DNA of 64,000 bases from Lachnospiraceae bacterium (GCA_022791635.1 JAAVZL010000033.1:62001-126000), one strand, 5' to 3'. Shown: positions 52,776-62,583, counted from the stretch's first letter. Numbers and translations are program-made. Notes: generated by a model not told the origin, from the letters alone.

Positions 52776-54602
52776 CTATTCAATCTCCACCTCCGGCCCG
52801 GTTACCACATTGGCTCCTTCCCACTCCTCTTCCCCGGAAAATGAGGACTGGTCCTTAGGACACCACGCTTTTACCACTATCATTTCCTCTCTTGGCTCTT
52901 CTCCAAAGAAGCATATATTTCCGTCAAGCTCCGCAGCAAAGCCGCTGCCGTCATCGGTTATTGTCAAATCCGCTCCCTGAAAAAGCAGATAGTGGTAAGC
53001 GTCTCCTATGAGAAACATTTTTGCACGCCTTGTAATGGACTGGCCATATTCCAAGGGTTCTTCCCATTCCCCCGTATAAATCGGGATATAAATATCGCAG
53101 ATTGCTTCCTCCCCCAGGTACAGCTCATACCAGGAGCCGTATTCCTCAAAGGATTCGTCTGCCTCTATTTCTTCTACCAGCTTTTTGCACAGCTCCTCAT
53201 AGGCGGGTCCCCATTCTGCATATTGCTCTGCCGTCAGCTTCCATGCCTCAAAATGGAACATATACTGTACATAAGCTTCCCAAACAGACTGCTTAAGCTC
53301 CTGAGCTTCCATTTCCCATGGCCGGTAAAAGGGGCTCTTTACCAAAGAAAAATCCTCCATGCCTCCATTCACAAAAATCTCCGGATATAAAACATCCTCT
53401 TTCCCAATTCCTATGGCAGAAAGATCCCATAGCTCCTCCTGCTCCTGAAACATGCGCATCACAGTATCACAGAACTCCTCCAGGGACTCCGGAGCGGAAT
53501 AATAAAGAACGCTCATCTCATTCCCGTAATCCTCCGGCCAGTCATAGCCTCCCTTTTCCATGCGACCCCAGTTCATCCCGTACTGCTCTGCATAATATTC
53601 CAGAAGCTGAAGTCCATAATCCTCACTCCTTGCGGATATCCTTCCTTTTTCATCATATTCCAGCCTCACCGTAACAGGCAGATCCGGATGAGATTTGGAG
53701 TACAGCTCATAGAAAGCCTCTTCCTGGGAATCCGTTATTTTCTCCGGCTTTGAAAATTTCGTCTCCGGATACTCCTCTTTCATATAGGCTTCCACATAAC
53801 GCCGCTCGGCCGTTACCTTCCGATAAACGGAAAAGGGCACAAGAACCGCAAGCAGCACTGCCGCCGCAATGCCAATCTGTATCCAGCTCTTCACCCTATT
53901 TTCATGGGCCAGGCGCTTCTCTTCGAGCTGGCGTTCAAAGGCCTTCTCCTTCATCCGCAGATCAAAGGCCGGCTGCAGGCTTTTTCGAAGCCTCTTAAGA
54001 TCATCCTGATAAGCAGTTCCTTTGTCTTCTTCCACATGACGGAAGTCATAAGCGTCCCAAAAGAGAATCCGTATGACGTAATCGTAGGAAAGCTTCTGTT
54101 CCATCTCCTCGCTCAGAAGCTTTAGGAGCTTCGGATGCCATTGGATACTCTGAAAATCCTTGGATTGCAGATACTCTCTCCACCATTCCTGCACCCTGGG
54201 TTCCCGGAGCTCAAAGTTATTGATCTCCTTCCAATGTTCAAGGAAATCCGCAAGCTTTTCTTCCTGTTCCTCGGACTGCCTCTCCAGATAAGCCCGCAGC
54301 TGCCGCTCTGCTTCTGTCTCCTTCGGCTGCTCAAAGCCCTCTGCCGCAGATTTCCCGGAAGGCTCTTCTTCCTGCTTAAGCCCGCTCTTCCCACGGTCTT
54401 GACTCTTTTGGTCTTTGGTTTCTTCCGGTTTTTCTTTTTCCCTCCGGGCATATGCCAAAGCCGCCTGATAGGCCTCGTAAAGCATCCGGAACTCCTCGGG
54501 TTTTTCCTCCGGATGTACTTCCCTGGAACGGGCGGCGTATGCCCTTTTTATCTGTCGTTTATCTTTGGTGGGCTCTATGCCCAGCCGTTCCCATATTCCC
54601 AT
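52776..54602 (-). CDS. Membrane-anchored protein with degenerate J domain
   Basis: This 608-residue protein starts with a J-like domain (residues 3-50: WERLGIEPTKDKRQIKRAYA ...). The essential HPD tripeptide is HPE at residues 30-32, and the loop is short. A charged, partly coiled-coil region follows to residue 235, then a single membrane helix at about 240-260, then some 345 residues outside that are rich in Tyr/Trp/Glu. The ATG at 54602 has GAGGTGG upstream. It follows the Hsp70 gene by 14 bases and is presumably its partner. Confidence 0.8.
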   Translation of the reverse strand: MGIWERLGIEPTKDKRQIKRAYAARSREVHPEEKPEEFRMLYEAYQAALAYARREKEKPEETKDQKSQDRGKSGLKQEEEPSGKSAAEGFEQPKETEAERQLRAYLERQSEEQEEKLADFLEHWKEINNFELREPRVQEWWREYLQSKDFQSIQWHPKLLKLLSEEMEQKLSYDYVIRILFWDAYDFRHVEEDKGTAYQDDLKRLRKSLQPAFDLRMKEKAFERQLEEKRLAHENRVKSWIQIGIAAAVLLAVLVPFSVYRKVTAERRYVEAYMKEEYPETKFSKPEKITDSQEEAFYELYSKSHPDLPVTVRLEYDEKGRISARSEDYGLQLLEYYAEQYGMNWGRMEKGGYDWPEDYGNEMSVLYYSAPESLEEFCDTVMRMFQEQEELWDLSAIGIGKEDVLYPEIFVNGGMEDFSLVKSPFYRPWEMEAQELKQSVWEAYVQYMFHFEAWKLTAEQYAEWGPAYEELCKKLVEEIEADESFEEYGSWYELYLGEEAICDIYIPIYTGEWEEPLEYGQSITRRAKMFLIGDAYHYLLFQGADLTITDDGSGFAAELDGNICFFGEEPREEMIVVKAWCPKDQSSFSGEEEWEGANVVTGPEVEIE

Positions 54603-54616
54603 AGTTCCCACCTCTG

Positions 54617-56293
54617 TCAGCGGTTTCCTTCCAGCTCGTCAAAGAGAGCCTCCGCTTCCTTCATAAGCTTCACAAGCTGCGGATCGTTCCTGCCGTTCAT
54701 GGCCTCCTGAAGCTGCTCCAGAATCGCCGCCACGGCCTTCCGCCGTTCTCCCAAAAGTTCCTCGAAGAGACGCTCTCCCCTGGCCAGAGCCAGCTTCGTG
54801 CGGATTCCCCCCGGAGGTACCAGCTTATAGGCCTTTAGCTTTTGAGCCCGTTTTTCCACCTCTTCTTCCGGAACCCGGATGCCTCCCGTCGCAAGAAGCT
54901 TGCGCTTTTTGATATTCTGCTGAAGATCCGTAACCTCAACCTCCAGAATCCCGTTGATATCGTAGGTAAAGGTCAGCTCAAAGCAGGACTCTCCCACCGG
55001 CATGGGAAGGATATCCATATCAATTTCGCCAAGCTCTATATTTTCCCGGCAGTAATAGGCCTCTCCCTGATAGATTCCCACCACAATGTGCTTCTGATTG
55101 TCATAAGAATTGGTATAAAATCCGCTTCTGGAGCTTGGAAGGATGCTGTTCCTCTCAATTACCGGAGACATAATGGGATTGTTTCTGTCCGAGCGGTTTA
55201 TAATGCCCGTTCCCAGGGTAAAGGGACAGATATCCGTCAGCACCAGATCCCGTATTTCTTCTCTGCGCTCCTTGATCCCGGCATAGATTCCGGCTCCCAG
55301 GGCAACCACCTCATCCGGAGAGCCAATCGCGCAGGGCCTTTTTCCCAGGCAGGTCTCAAGATAAAAGGCGATCACCGGCATTTTGGAGGAGCCTCCCACC
55401 AGCACCACCTCATCGATCTCCTCTATGGTTCTCTCGCTGTCACTTAACACATTGGTAATCACCTGATTGATGCGTCCAAATATTTTCTGACTCATATCTG
55501 CCAAATGCACATTGGTAAGTTCAAGCTTCTTCTCCTCCGGGCCGTACACAAGCTCCGCCCTCTTCTCCACTGTCAGCTTTCTTTTTGCTTCCTCCGCCTG
55601 ACGAAGCATGGCGGCCCGTTCCTTGGAACCTAACTTTTTATAATCCATACCGTGAGCCTGGCAGAAGCTCTGGGCAATCAGCTTGTCAAAATCATCTCCC
55701 CCCAGATGATTGTCTCCGCTGACGGCAATGATCTCAATTACATTGTCAAAATAATCCACAACGGACACATCCAAAGTTCCCCCGCCAAAGTCGAATACCA
55801 GGTAGCTTCCTTCCTCTTCCTTGCTTAGCCGGCTGGCCGCCAGGGCTGCGGCAGAGGGCTCGTTCACCAGACGCTCCACATGAATTCCCGCCAGGGCGCC
55901 GGCCTGCTTTGTGGCATATCGCTGATTGTCATTAAAATAGGCCGGAACGCTGATGACCGCCTCCGTGACCTCCTCCCCCAGGAACCGCTCCGCATCCTCT
56001 TTCAGCTGGCGAAGCACAAAGGAGGAGAGCTCTTGGGGCCTGAATTCCTGCCCGCTCAGGCGAAATATATGGTTCGTGCCCATAAAACGCTTAAAGGAAG
56101 CCACCGAGGCTTCCGGATGAGAGATCAGCCGCTCCTTTGCCACGGCTCCCACGCAGATGCTCCCGTCTTCCTCCACACTGACTGCGCTCGGTGTCAGAAG
56201 CTGACCCAATGCATTTGGAATCAGAACTATGCTTCCATCCTTGCAGGCACAAGCCAGACTGTTGGTTGTTCCAAGATCAATTCCGATTATTGC
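54617..56293 (-). CDS. Hsp70-family chaperone (DnaK paralogue)
   Basis: This 558-residue Hsp70 has the ATPase phosphate motif GIDLGTTNSLACA at the N terminus and DFGGGTLDVSVVDYFD in the middle, and VLVGGSSKMPVIAFYLE as adenosine motif. The substrate-binding part is present but the helical lid is short (DnaK is about 610-640 residues). The start at 56293 has GGGGGAG upstream. No grpE, dnaJ or hrcA is nearby, so this is not the housekeeping dnaK operon but a paralogue paired with the transmembrane J-like protein. Confidence 0.92.
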   Translation of the reverse strand, partial: AIIGIDLGTTNSLACACKDGSIVLIPNALGQLLTPSAVSVEEDGSICVGAVAKERLISHPEASVASFKRFMGTNHIFRLSGQEFRPQELSSFVLRQLKEDAERFLGEEVTEAVISVPAYFNDNQRYATKQAGALAGIHVERLVNEPSAAALAASRLSKEEEGSYLVFDFGGGTLDVSVVDYFDNVIEIIAVSGDNHLGGDDFDKLIAQSFCQAHGMDYKKLGSKERAAMLRQAEEAKRKLTVEKRAELVYGPEEKKLELTNVHLADMSQKIFGRINQVITNVLSDSERTIEEIDEVVLVGGSSKMPVIAFYLETCLGKRPCAIGSPDEVVALGAGIYAGIKERREEIRDLVLTDICPFTLGTGIINRSDRNNPIMSPVIERNSILPSSRSGFYTNSYDNQKHIVVGIYQGEAYYCRENIELGEIDMDILPMPVGESCFELTFTYDINGILEVEVTDLQQNIKKRKLLATGGIRVPEEEVEKRAQKLKAYKLVPPGGIRTKLALARGERLFEELLGERRKAVAAILEQLQEAMNGRNDPQLVKLMKEAEALFDELEGNR

Positions 56294-56407
56294 CATTCTG
56301 CTTCTCCCCCCTGAAGGGGTTGTCTGATTTTTCGACAACCCTTTTTGCTGTTTTGCCTATTATACCAATTTTATCCCATAGATACAAGATAAGCCGGAGC
56401 AGGGCAG

Positions 56408-56436
56408 TTATCTGAATCGTTATGACCGCATATAAT
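56408..56436 (+). promoter_or_regulatory. Probable promoter of the AGCS symporter gene
   Basis: TTATCT (56408-56413) and TATAAT (56431-56436) have a 17-base spacer, 35 bases before the start. Confidence 0.5.
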
Positions 56437-56470
56437 TCTAACAACCCCCACCAAGAAAAAGGAAGCTTTC

Positions 56471-57913
56471 ATGACTGCATTTGCCACATTGATCGAAACT
56501 GTCAACGATTACCTCTGGGGCCTCCCCATGATTGTGCTCCTCTTCGGCACCCACCTTTTTATGACCGTAAAAACCGGCTTTATCCAGCGAAAGACTCCCC
56601 TGGCCATCCGGCTTTCCCTGACAAAGGATCCCGATTCCAGTGGGGACATCAGTCCCTTTGCCTCTCTCTCCACCTCTCTGGCCTCCACCCTGGGAACGGG
56701 CAATATCATCGGTGTTGGAACGGCCATCGCTCTGGGCGGACCGGGGGCTGTCTTCTGGTGCTGGCTTACGGGAATCTTTGGCATGGCCACTACCTATGCG
56801 GAATCTCTGATTGCCGTGAAATACCGGGTGCGCACCAGAGACGGCCATATGCTTGGAGGCGCCATGTACGCCCTGGAGCGGGGCCTTAAAATGCGCGTCC
56901 CGGCCATTCTCTTCGCCTGCTTCGGCGTTCTCACCTCCTTTGGCATCGGCTGCGGGGTTCAGGTAAATGCCATCGCCGTGATCATCGACTCCTCTGTCCG
57001 CTCTGTTCTGGAGAGAAGCTCCTCCCTCTCCTCCTTAAGGCGGCTGCTGGAGGCACGGCCCGACGCCGTCTGCCTAACCATTGGCGTTGTAACCGGACTT
57101 ATCACCTGTGTGGTGATCCTGGGGGGCGTGCGTTCCATTGCCCGGGTCTGTGAGCGGCTTGTCCCCTTTATGGCTTTCTCCTATCTGGCCGGATGCTTCG
57201 TGATCCTGCTCCTGAACCACAGCCTTCTTGGGGAAAGCATTTCTCTTATTCTCTCCTCTGCCTTTGAAAGTCCAAAGGCTGTGGGAGGAGGGCTGGCAGG
57301 CTCCGGCATGATGCTGGCAGCCCGCTATGGCATTGCCCGGGGCCTCTTTACCAATGAGGCCGGTATGGGCTCCGCTCCTATCATCGCGGCAGCCGCCCGT
57401 ACCCCCAACCCTGTGCGCCAGGCCCTGATTGCCTCCACCGCCACCTTCTGGGACACGGTTGTAGTCTGCCTCATCACCGGTCTCGTTCTGGTGAGCAGCA
57501 TTCTGCGTGACAGCTCTCTTTCCTGGGACACCCTCTCCGGCGGGGAGCTGACTACAGCCGCCTTTTCCCAGATTCCCTATATCGGAAGACCTGTCCTTAT
57601 CTTTGGCATCATTACTTTTGCCTACGCCACGATCCTGGGCTGGTCCTACTATGGGGAACGGTGTCTGGAATATCTGTTTGGGAAAATCTCCCTCTTCCCC
57701 TACCGGTTTCTCTGGATTCTGGTTCTCGTCTTTGCACCGGTTGTACGCCTGGAGCTTGTCTGGAGTATCTCGGACACCCTCAATGCGCTGATGGCAATTC
57801 CCAATCTTCTGGCCGTTTTGCTGCTGTCCGGCACCATTGCCCGGGACACCCGTTATTACTTAAAGCACCTGGACGAAAAAGACCGGAGCCTGATTCCCTT
57901 GCGTCAGAAGTGA
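56471..57913 (+). CDS. Alanine/glycine:cation symporter (AGCS family)
   Basis: This 480-residue sodium-coupled amino acid carrier has about eleven helices. The family signature is GTGNIIGVGTAIALGGPGAVFW, in the first third, and NEAGMGSAPIIAAAA later. AAGGAAG lies before the start. It is expected to import alanine or glycine. It stands alone upstream of a sugar kinase that has its own promoter. Confidence 0.94.
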   Translation: MTAFATLIETVNDYLWGLPMIVLLFGTHLFMTVKTGFIQRKTPLAIRLSLTKDPDSSGDISPFASLSTSLASTLGTGNIIGVGTAIALGGPGAVFWCWLTGIFGMATTYAESLIAVKYRVRTRDGHMLGGAMYALERGLKMRVPAILFACFGVLTSFGIGCGVQVNAIAVIIDSSVRSVLERSSSLSSLRRLLEARPDAVCLTIGVVTGLITCVVILGGVRSIARVCERLVPFMAFSYLAGCFVILLLNHSLLGESISLILSSAFESPKAVGGGLAGSGMMLAARYGIARGLFTNEAGMGSAPIIAAAARTPNPVRQALIASTATFWDTVVVCLITGLVLVSSILRDSSLSWDTLSGGELTTAAFSQIPYIGRPVLIFGIITFAYATILGWSYYGERCLEYLFGKISLFPYRFLWILVLVFAPVVRLELVWSISDTLNALMAIPNLLAVLLLSGTIARDTRYYLKHLDEKDRSLIPLRQK

Positions 57914-57928
57914 TTCCAATGCTATAAT
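57899..57928 (+). promoter_or_regulatory. Probable promoter of the PfkB kinase gene
   Basis: TTGCGT (57899-57904) and TATAAT (57923-57928) are 18 bases apart, overlapping the end of the symporter gene and lying about 60 bases before the kinase start. Confidence 0.5.
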
Positions 57929-57989
57929 CATCTCAAAAATAAAAACGGATTTCTACGATTGATGAAAACCATGCAAAGGAGAAAATCAT

Positions 57990-58931
57990 ATGTATGATAT
58001 TACGCTTATCGGCGCCGCCATCCTGGATGTCCTGGCCCGTCCCGTTTCCAAAAAAGAGCTTGCCGGCCGCTCCTGCCCTGCGGACTCTGTTACCCTCACC
58101 CCGGGCGGTGACGCCTGCAATGAAGCCACCACCCTGGCCCGCCTGGGAAAGCGGGTGAATCTTATCACCAAGCTGGGCAATGACTTAAGCGGACAGCTTC
58201 TTCTGCATTATTTTCAGGAAAACGGAGTGTCCACAGAGGATACGGTCATCGATCCGGATCTGGACACGGGAATCAATATGGTCCTGGTAGACGAGGAGGC
58301 AGAGCGCTCCTTTATCACCAACCGGAACGGGTCTTTGCGCAAGCTTGCCCTTCCGGATATCAACCTGGAGGCTTTGAAGAAGGCTCCCCTTCTCTGCTTT
58401 GCCAGTATCTTCGTGTCTCCCTGCTTTGATGTCCCGGCCATGGCCTCCCTGTTCCGCTCGGCAAAGGACCAGGGCTGCACCCTCTGCGCCGATATGACCC
58501 GCTGCAAAAACAACGAACGGCTCCCGGATATTCAGGAAGCCATTCAATATCTGGATTATCTGTTTCCCAACTACGAGGAGGCAAAGGCCGTGTCCGGCCT
58601 TTCGGATCCGGAGGCAATTGCCGATGCCTTTTTAGACTGTGGCGTATCCTGCATGGTGATTAAAATGGGCAAGGACGGCTGCTTTATTAAGACAAAAGAC
58701 CAAAGTCTTATGATTCCCGCCTACCCCCACACCCGATGCATCGATACCACCGGGGCCGGAGACAATTTCGCCGCCGGATTTCTTTACGGGCTGTCTGAGC
58801 AAATGAGTCTGGCCGACTGCGGGCGCTTTGCCAATATGACCGCCTCCCTGGCTGTGGAATCTCTCGGAGCCTGCACCGGCGTCCAATCGCTTTCCCAGGT
58901 TATGGAGCGTTTTCGGGAAAGTACAAGGTAA
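57990..58931 (+). CDS. PfkB-family carbohydrate kinase
   Basis: This 313-residue ribokinase-like enzyme has GGDACNEATTLARLG near the N terminus and the ATP/catalytic signature DTTGAGDNFAAGF near the C terminus, with the catalytic Asp in GAGD. AAAGGAG precedes the start. Its sugar or nucleoside substrate is not clear. The 3' end overlaps the convergent histidine kinase gene by 32 bases. Confidence 0.93.
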   Translation: MYDITLIGAAILDVLARPVSKKELAGRSCPADSVTLTPGGDACNEATTLARLGKRVNLITKLGNDLSGQLLLHYFQENGVSTEDTVIDPDLDTGINMVLVDEEAERSFITNRNGSLRKLALPDINLEALKKAPLLCFASIFVSPCFDVPAMASLFRSAKDQGCTLCADMTRCKNNERLPDIQEAIQYLDYLFPNYEEAKAVSGLSDPEAIADAFLDCGVSCMVIKMGKDGCFIKTKDQSLMIPAYPHTRCIDTTGAGDNFAAGFLYGLSEQMSLADCGRFANMTASLAVESLGACTGVQSLSQVMERFRESTR

Positions 58932-59796
58932 TCATCAGACGCTCTTCCCGGTAATCCGCTCGGATATGGACGCCCATACGCTCACACAGCTGCTTTGCGA
59001 TTGCCAGGCCAAGACCTGTGGACCGGCTGCCGGTCTCTACCGTATAGAAACGCTCAAAAAGCTTTCCTGCCAGAACCGGCGACAGGCTCCTTGCCCTGTT
59101 TGAAAAGACAATTGTCCCGTCAGCCTCCATGGTGACAGACAAATCTCCGTCACTGTATTTCAGACTGTTGCTGATGATATTCCCAAAGATGCGCATAAGG
59201 GCAGAGCGATTCAAAAACCGCTCTGCCTTTTCCTCTGAAATGCTGATCCTTGGTAAGATTCGACTCTGTACAAAGGCTCCGTAGTAGGAGGCCAGACTCT
59301 CCTCCAAAACATCATTCAATGTCAGCCATTCTCCCTCTTCCTCCTCCCCGGAAGCCGTGATAAAATAACGAAACAGCTCCTCCGTCAAGTCCGCAAGGGC
59401 CTGTGTCCGATTGCGGACCATCCCAAGATACCGTCTTGTCTCTTCCGTGTGTTCCTCCCGCTCCAGCAAATCCAGGTATCCAAGGATTGCCGTAAGAGGT
59501 GTGCGCAAATCGTGGGAAATGCCGGTGACCGCCTCCTTAAGCTCCCGATCTCCCTGTTGAAACCGGCGCCGCTCCTGGTTGAGAAGCCGAAGCTGTCTGT
59601 TGATGCCTGCTGCCAGAAGCCTCATGGCAGAATCCCGGCTGGAGATTGCAATGGGCGTATTGGTATCCTCCGAAAGCCGCTCTTCAAACTCCCGGTGAAT
59701 CTCTCCTGCCGCTCTGCGCAGAAGAGCTATTTTCCACAAAAGCAATAGGCAGATGGCAAACAGCGCCATACATAGGATTTCTAAATAAAGCATCAT
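58900..59796 (-). CDS. Sensor histidine kinase
   Basis: This 298-residue kinase has one N-terminal membrane helix (about 3-24) and almost no outside domain. The H box GISHDLRTPLTAILGYLDLL has the phosphorylated His at 95; the N box is IFGNIISNSLKYS and the G2 box GLGLAIAKQL. Lack of a sensor domain suggests it reads its signal through the neighbouring ABC transporter, as in bacitracin- or lantibiotic-type systems. The start at 59796 lies 2 bases after the permease stop. Confidence 0.92.
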   Translation of the reverse strand: MMLYLEILCMALFAICLLLLWKIALLRRAAGEIHREFEERLSEDTNTPIAISSRDSAMRLLAAGINRQLRLLNQERRRFQQGDRELKEAVTGISHDLRTPLTAILGYLDLLEREEHTEETRRYLGMVRNRTQALADLTEELFRYFITASGEEEEGEWLTLNDVLEESLASYYGAFVQSRILPRISISEEKAERFLNRSALMRIFGNIISNSLKYSDGDLSVTMEADGTIVFSNRARSLSPVLAGKLFERFYTVETGSRSTGLGLAIAKQLCERMGVHIRADYREERLMITLYFPENAP

Positions 59797-59798
59797 TT

Positions 59799-60623
59799 CT
59801 ACCTGATATCCTTTTTTCCAAATAAATATACGCCAAGCGCCGTAGTCCCAGCTGTAATTCCTACGTTGCAGCAGGCCATACGGATCCAGGAAATAAAAAC
59901 CTTTGTGCACATCTGAATTCCCTGCCCCGTAGGGAGAAAATCGTACACGAATTCATAAGCCTCGCGGGCTGCTCCCTGAAGATACCTTGGATTGGGCATT
60001 GGCTCTACCTGCGTCACATCTCCCAGTTCATTTAGCATATAGTAGTTTTGTATGAATTCCGGCTCCTCAAGTCTGGCATTAATGGAAAAAGCCAGTGCCA
60101 GAAGGGCTAAAAACAGAAGGATGTTGAGCACTGCTCCTGCCGCCTTGCTCTGATTCAGCATACTGATCAGGGTAAAAATAGAAGAGAAGGATAAAATCAT
60201 AAGTGCGCTTACCAGAAAACGGACAAGCAGCTCCCCAGGGCCCATGCGGACATTTCCGTTGAGGGGAATCCCCACAATGCTCTCTGCCGCCAGATAAATT
60301 ACGACTGCAAGCAGGGATGCAGCGGTACAGATGATGAGATTTGCCAAATAGATGTTCTTTCTGGTATGCCCCGCTATGAGCTTATTGCGCATGGTTCCTT
60401 CACTGTACTCTGTGCCCAGATACAGGCTGCAGCAGACAGCGGCAAAAACTCCGATGACTATGTTAAATCCAAAGAAATAATTATTGGGATTTACCCTGTC
60501 TCCCTGCTCTATATAATGAAGAATCGGAAGATAGGCGCTCATGCCTGCCAGAAAGGCGCATCCAAGGCAAAACGCCCTGTCCCGAAGCAGACGGTTGAAA
60601 TTTGCCCAAAGCAACTTATTCAT
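59799..60623 (-). CDS. ABC-2 type permease
   Basis: This 274-residue membrane protein has six hydrophobic segments and GTEYSEGTMRNKLIAGHTR, typical of BcrB/LanE-like ABC-2 permeases. The start at 60623 has AGGAGG upstream and overlaps the ATPase gene by 8 bases. It pairs with the preceding ATPase. Confidence 0.88.
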   Translation of the reverse strand: MNKLLWANFNRLLRDRAFCLGCAFLAGMSAYLPILHYIEQGDRVNPNNYFFGFNIVIGVFAAVCCSLYLGTEYSEGTMRNKLIAGHTRKNIYLANLIICTAASLLAVVIYLAAESIVGIPLNGNVRMGPGELLVRFLVSALMILSFSSIFTLISMLNQSKAAGAVLNILLFLALLALAFSINARLEEPEFIQNYYMLNELGDVTQVEPMPNPRYLQGAAREAYEFVYDFLPTGQGIQMCTKVFISWIRMACCNVGITAGTTALGVYLFGKKDIR

Positions 60624-61524
60624 GCTCTCCACCTCCTACCAGACTCATAAAATAGCTTTCCAGGCTTTCATTGTGCTCCTGGATTCCAAGCACCTCACAG
60701 CCCTCCCCTGTAAGAGCCAGAAGAAGCTGCGACAGATTGACCTCTCCGTATACATCGGCCTCCTCCAGGCTTCGAATCTTGTATTCCAGTCCCTGCTCCT
60801 CCAGGACCCGGGCCAAAACTTTGGGATCGGAAATCCGAAGCCTTACGCATTTTTGGCAGGCTGCCTTAAGCTCCTTCGCACTCAGCTCCTTTACCATGCG
60901 GCCATGATCCAGAAAGCCGTAATGCGTTGCCAGCCTGGACAGCTCATCCAGGATATGGCTGGATATGAGAACCGTGATTTGCCGCTCTTGGTTGAGGCGC
61001 AAAATGATTTCCCGCATTTCTATAATTCCCTCCGGATCCAGTCCATTGGCCGGCTCATCCAGCACCAAAAAATCCGGATCTCCCGCCAAGGCCACAGCGA
61101 TTCCCAGGCGCTGGCGCATGCCAAGGGAAAAATTTCTGGCTTTCTTCTTTCCGACCGCTTCCAATCCCACCAGGCGAAGAAGCTCCGGAATTCCGTCAAA
61201 GGAGGGAATTCCCAGAATCTGATACTGCTGCCGGATATTTTCCTCTGCAGTCATATCCGGATAGACGGAGGGCGTCTCCACCACGGCTCCCATCCTTCGG
61301 CGTACCTCTGTGATCTCTTTTTCCGTGTTTCTTTTTCCATACAGGACATATTCTCCGGATGTGGGATTTTGCAGGCCGCAGAGGATGCGAATGAGCGTGG
61401 TCTTGCCTGCGCCGTTTCTTCCTACCAGACCATAGATGGCGCCCTTGGGAATGTGGATGGAAAGCCCCTCCAGCGCCTTAAAATGACGGTAATGCTTGCT
61501 GATTCCTTCCGCTGTTAAACAATA
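60616..61524 (-). CDS. ABC transporter ATPase (BcrA/LanF-like)
   Basis: This 302-residue ATPase has Walker A GRNGAGKTT, signature FSLGMRQRLG and Walker B FLVLDEPANGLDPEG. The C-terminal extension is typical of BcrA-like proteins that protect against peptide antibiotics. The start at 61524 has GGAG 7 bases upstream; an in-frame upstream extension runs into the tandem repeat and is unlikely to be translated. Confidence 0.93.
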   Translation of the reverse strand, partial: YCLTAEGISKHYRHFKALEGLSIHIPKGAIYGLVGRNGAGKTTLIRILCGLQNPTSGEYVLYGKRNTEKEITEVRRRMGAVVETPSVYPDMTAEENIRQQYQILGIPSFDGIPELLRLVGLEAVGKKKARNFSLGMRQRLGIAVALAGDPDFLVLDEPANGLDPEGIIEMREIILRLNQERQITVLISSHILDELSRLATHYGFLDHGRMVKELSAKELKAACQKCVRLRISDPKVLARVLEEQGLEYKIRSLEEADVYGEVNLSQLLLALTGEGCEVLGIQEHNESLESYFMSLVGGGEHE

Positions 61525-61540
61525 CTCCATTTTTAACTCC

Positions 61541-61786
61541 GATTCCAGTTCCGCAATATCCCACTCGACACATCTTTGTCGAGAAGAATTTCCAGTCACA
61601 AAAACATGTGCCTGTAAATCCTTCTATGCGTCTCGGGGATATTGCTGTTTTGATTCCAGTTCTGATTCCAGTTCCGCAATATCCCGCTCGACACATCTTT
61701 GTCGAGAAGAATTTCCAGTCACAAAAGCATGTGCCTGTAAATCCTTCTATGCGTCTCGGAGATATTGCTGTTTTGATTCCTGTAAA
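61541..61786. repeat. 123-bp tandem duplication
   Basis: Two copies (61541-61663 and 61664-about 61786) differ at about three bases. Each contains a CTCGACA/TGTCGAG hairpin, and an outer pair GCAATATCCC/GGGGATATTGC spanning most of the unit. The length is a multiple of three and the frame stays open on both strands. It fills the 329-base gap between the response regulator and the ABC ATPase gene; 61787-61853 holds nothing else I can identify. Confidence 0.9.
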
Positions 61787-61853
61787 CTGTAGTCTAGCAG
61801 AATAAGGTTTAGAAACCGGGAAAGGAAAAGGTTAAGAAACGGGAAAGCTTTGC

Positions 61854-62531
61854 TTACTTTTCCGTCTCCTCCATCATTTTATACCCGATTCCCCACACAG
61901 CCTCAATATAATCCTTCCCTCCTGCCTCCCGGAGCTTTTTTCGAAGATTGCTTACATGAATCTTGAGGGAGCTTTCCGTGCAGTCCGGTGTGTCCGTTCC
62001 TATCCGCTCCAGCAGCAGAGATTTTGTCAAAACCTGTCTTGGATTCTGCATCAAAAGCTTTAGGATGGCGTATTCCGTTCGGGTAAGCCTTACCGGTTCT
62101 TCCCCTACCCTTAAGCTGCGGCTGACCGTATCAAGCCTAAGCTCTCCAAAAGCAAGACTCGGAAATGTGCCCGGGGAGGAAGCCGCCATCCGAAGCTGCA
62201 CTTCCATGCGGGCCAAAAGCTCCCGTGTGTCAAAGGGCTTGGTGATGTAGTCCGCAGCTCCTTTTCGAAGGAGCTTTACCTTCTCTCCCACATCTGCCTT
62301 TGCGCTGACCACAATCACCGGAATCCCCAAAACCAGGGGCAGCACCTCCTCCCCGCTCAGCCCCGGCAGCATCAAATCCAGGAGAATCAAATCCGGCCGG
62401 CGCTCTCTCAAAAGATAGACTGCCTCTGTGCCGGAATATGCTCTGAGTACTCCGTAGCCTTCCTTTTTCAAAAGCTCCTCCACCATGTCTCCAATATAAA
62501 TGTCGTCGTCAATGACAGCAACGGTCTTCAT
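61854..62531 (-). CDS. OmpR-family response regulator
   Basis: This 225-residue regulator has a receiver domain with phospho-acceptor Asp52 in LILLDLMLPG, an acidic pocket in VIDDD, and a C-terminal OmpR winged helix (TRTEYAILKLLMQNPRQVLTK). GGAG lies 9 bases before the start at 62531. It heads the regulator-ATPase-permease-kinase set. Confidence 0.94.
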   Translation of the reverse strand: MKTVAVIDDDIYIGDMVEELLKKEGYGVLRAYSGTEAVYLLRERRPDLILLDLMLPGLSGEEVLPLVLGIPVIVVSAKADVGEKVKLLRKGAADYITKPFDTRELLARMEVQLRMAASSPGTFPSLAFGELRLDTVSRSLRVGEEPVRLTRTEYAILKLLMQNPRQVLTKSLLLERIGTDTPDCTESSLKIHVSNLRKKLREAGGKDYIEAVWGIGYKMMEETEK

Positions 62532-62583
62532 CCCTCTGTGCTCCTCTCTGTCCAATGCCTTCCCGCAAGCAAACGCAGATAGC

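Noticed and set aside
54617..56293. Housekeeping dnaK
   Set aside because: It is short, and hrcA, grpE and a normal dnaJ are absent; the neighbour is a membrane J-like protein with HPE.
61541..61786. CRISPR array
   Set aside because: There are only two units of 123 bp without spacers.
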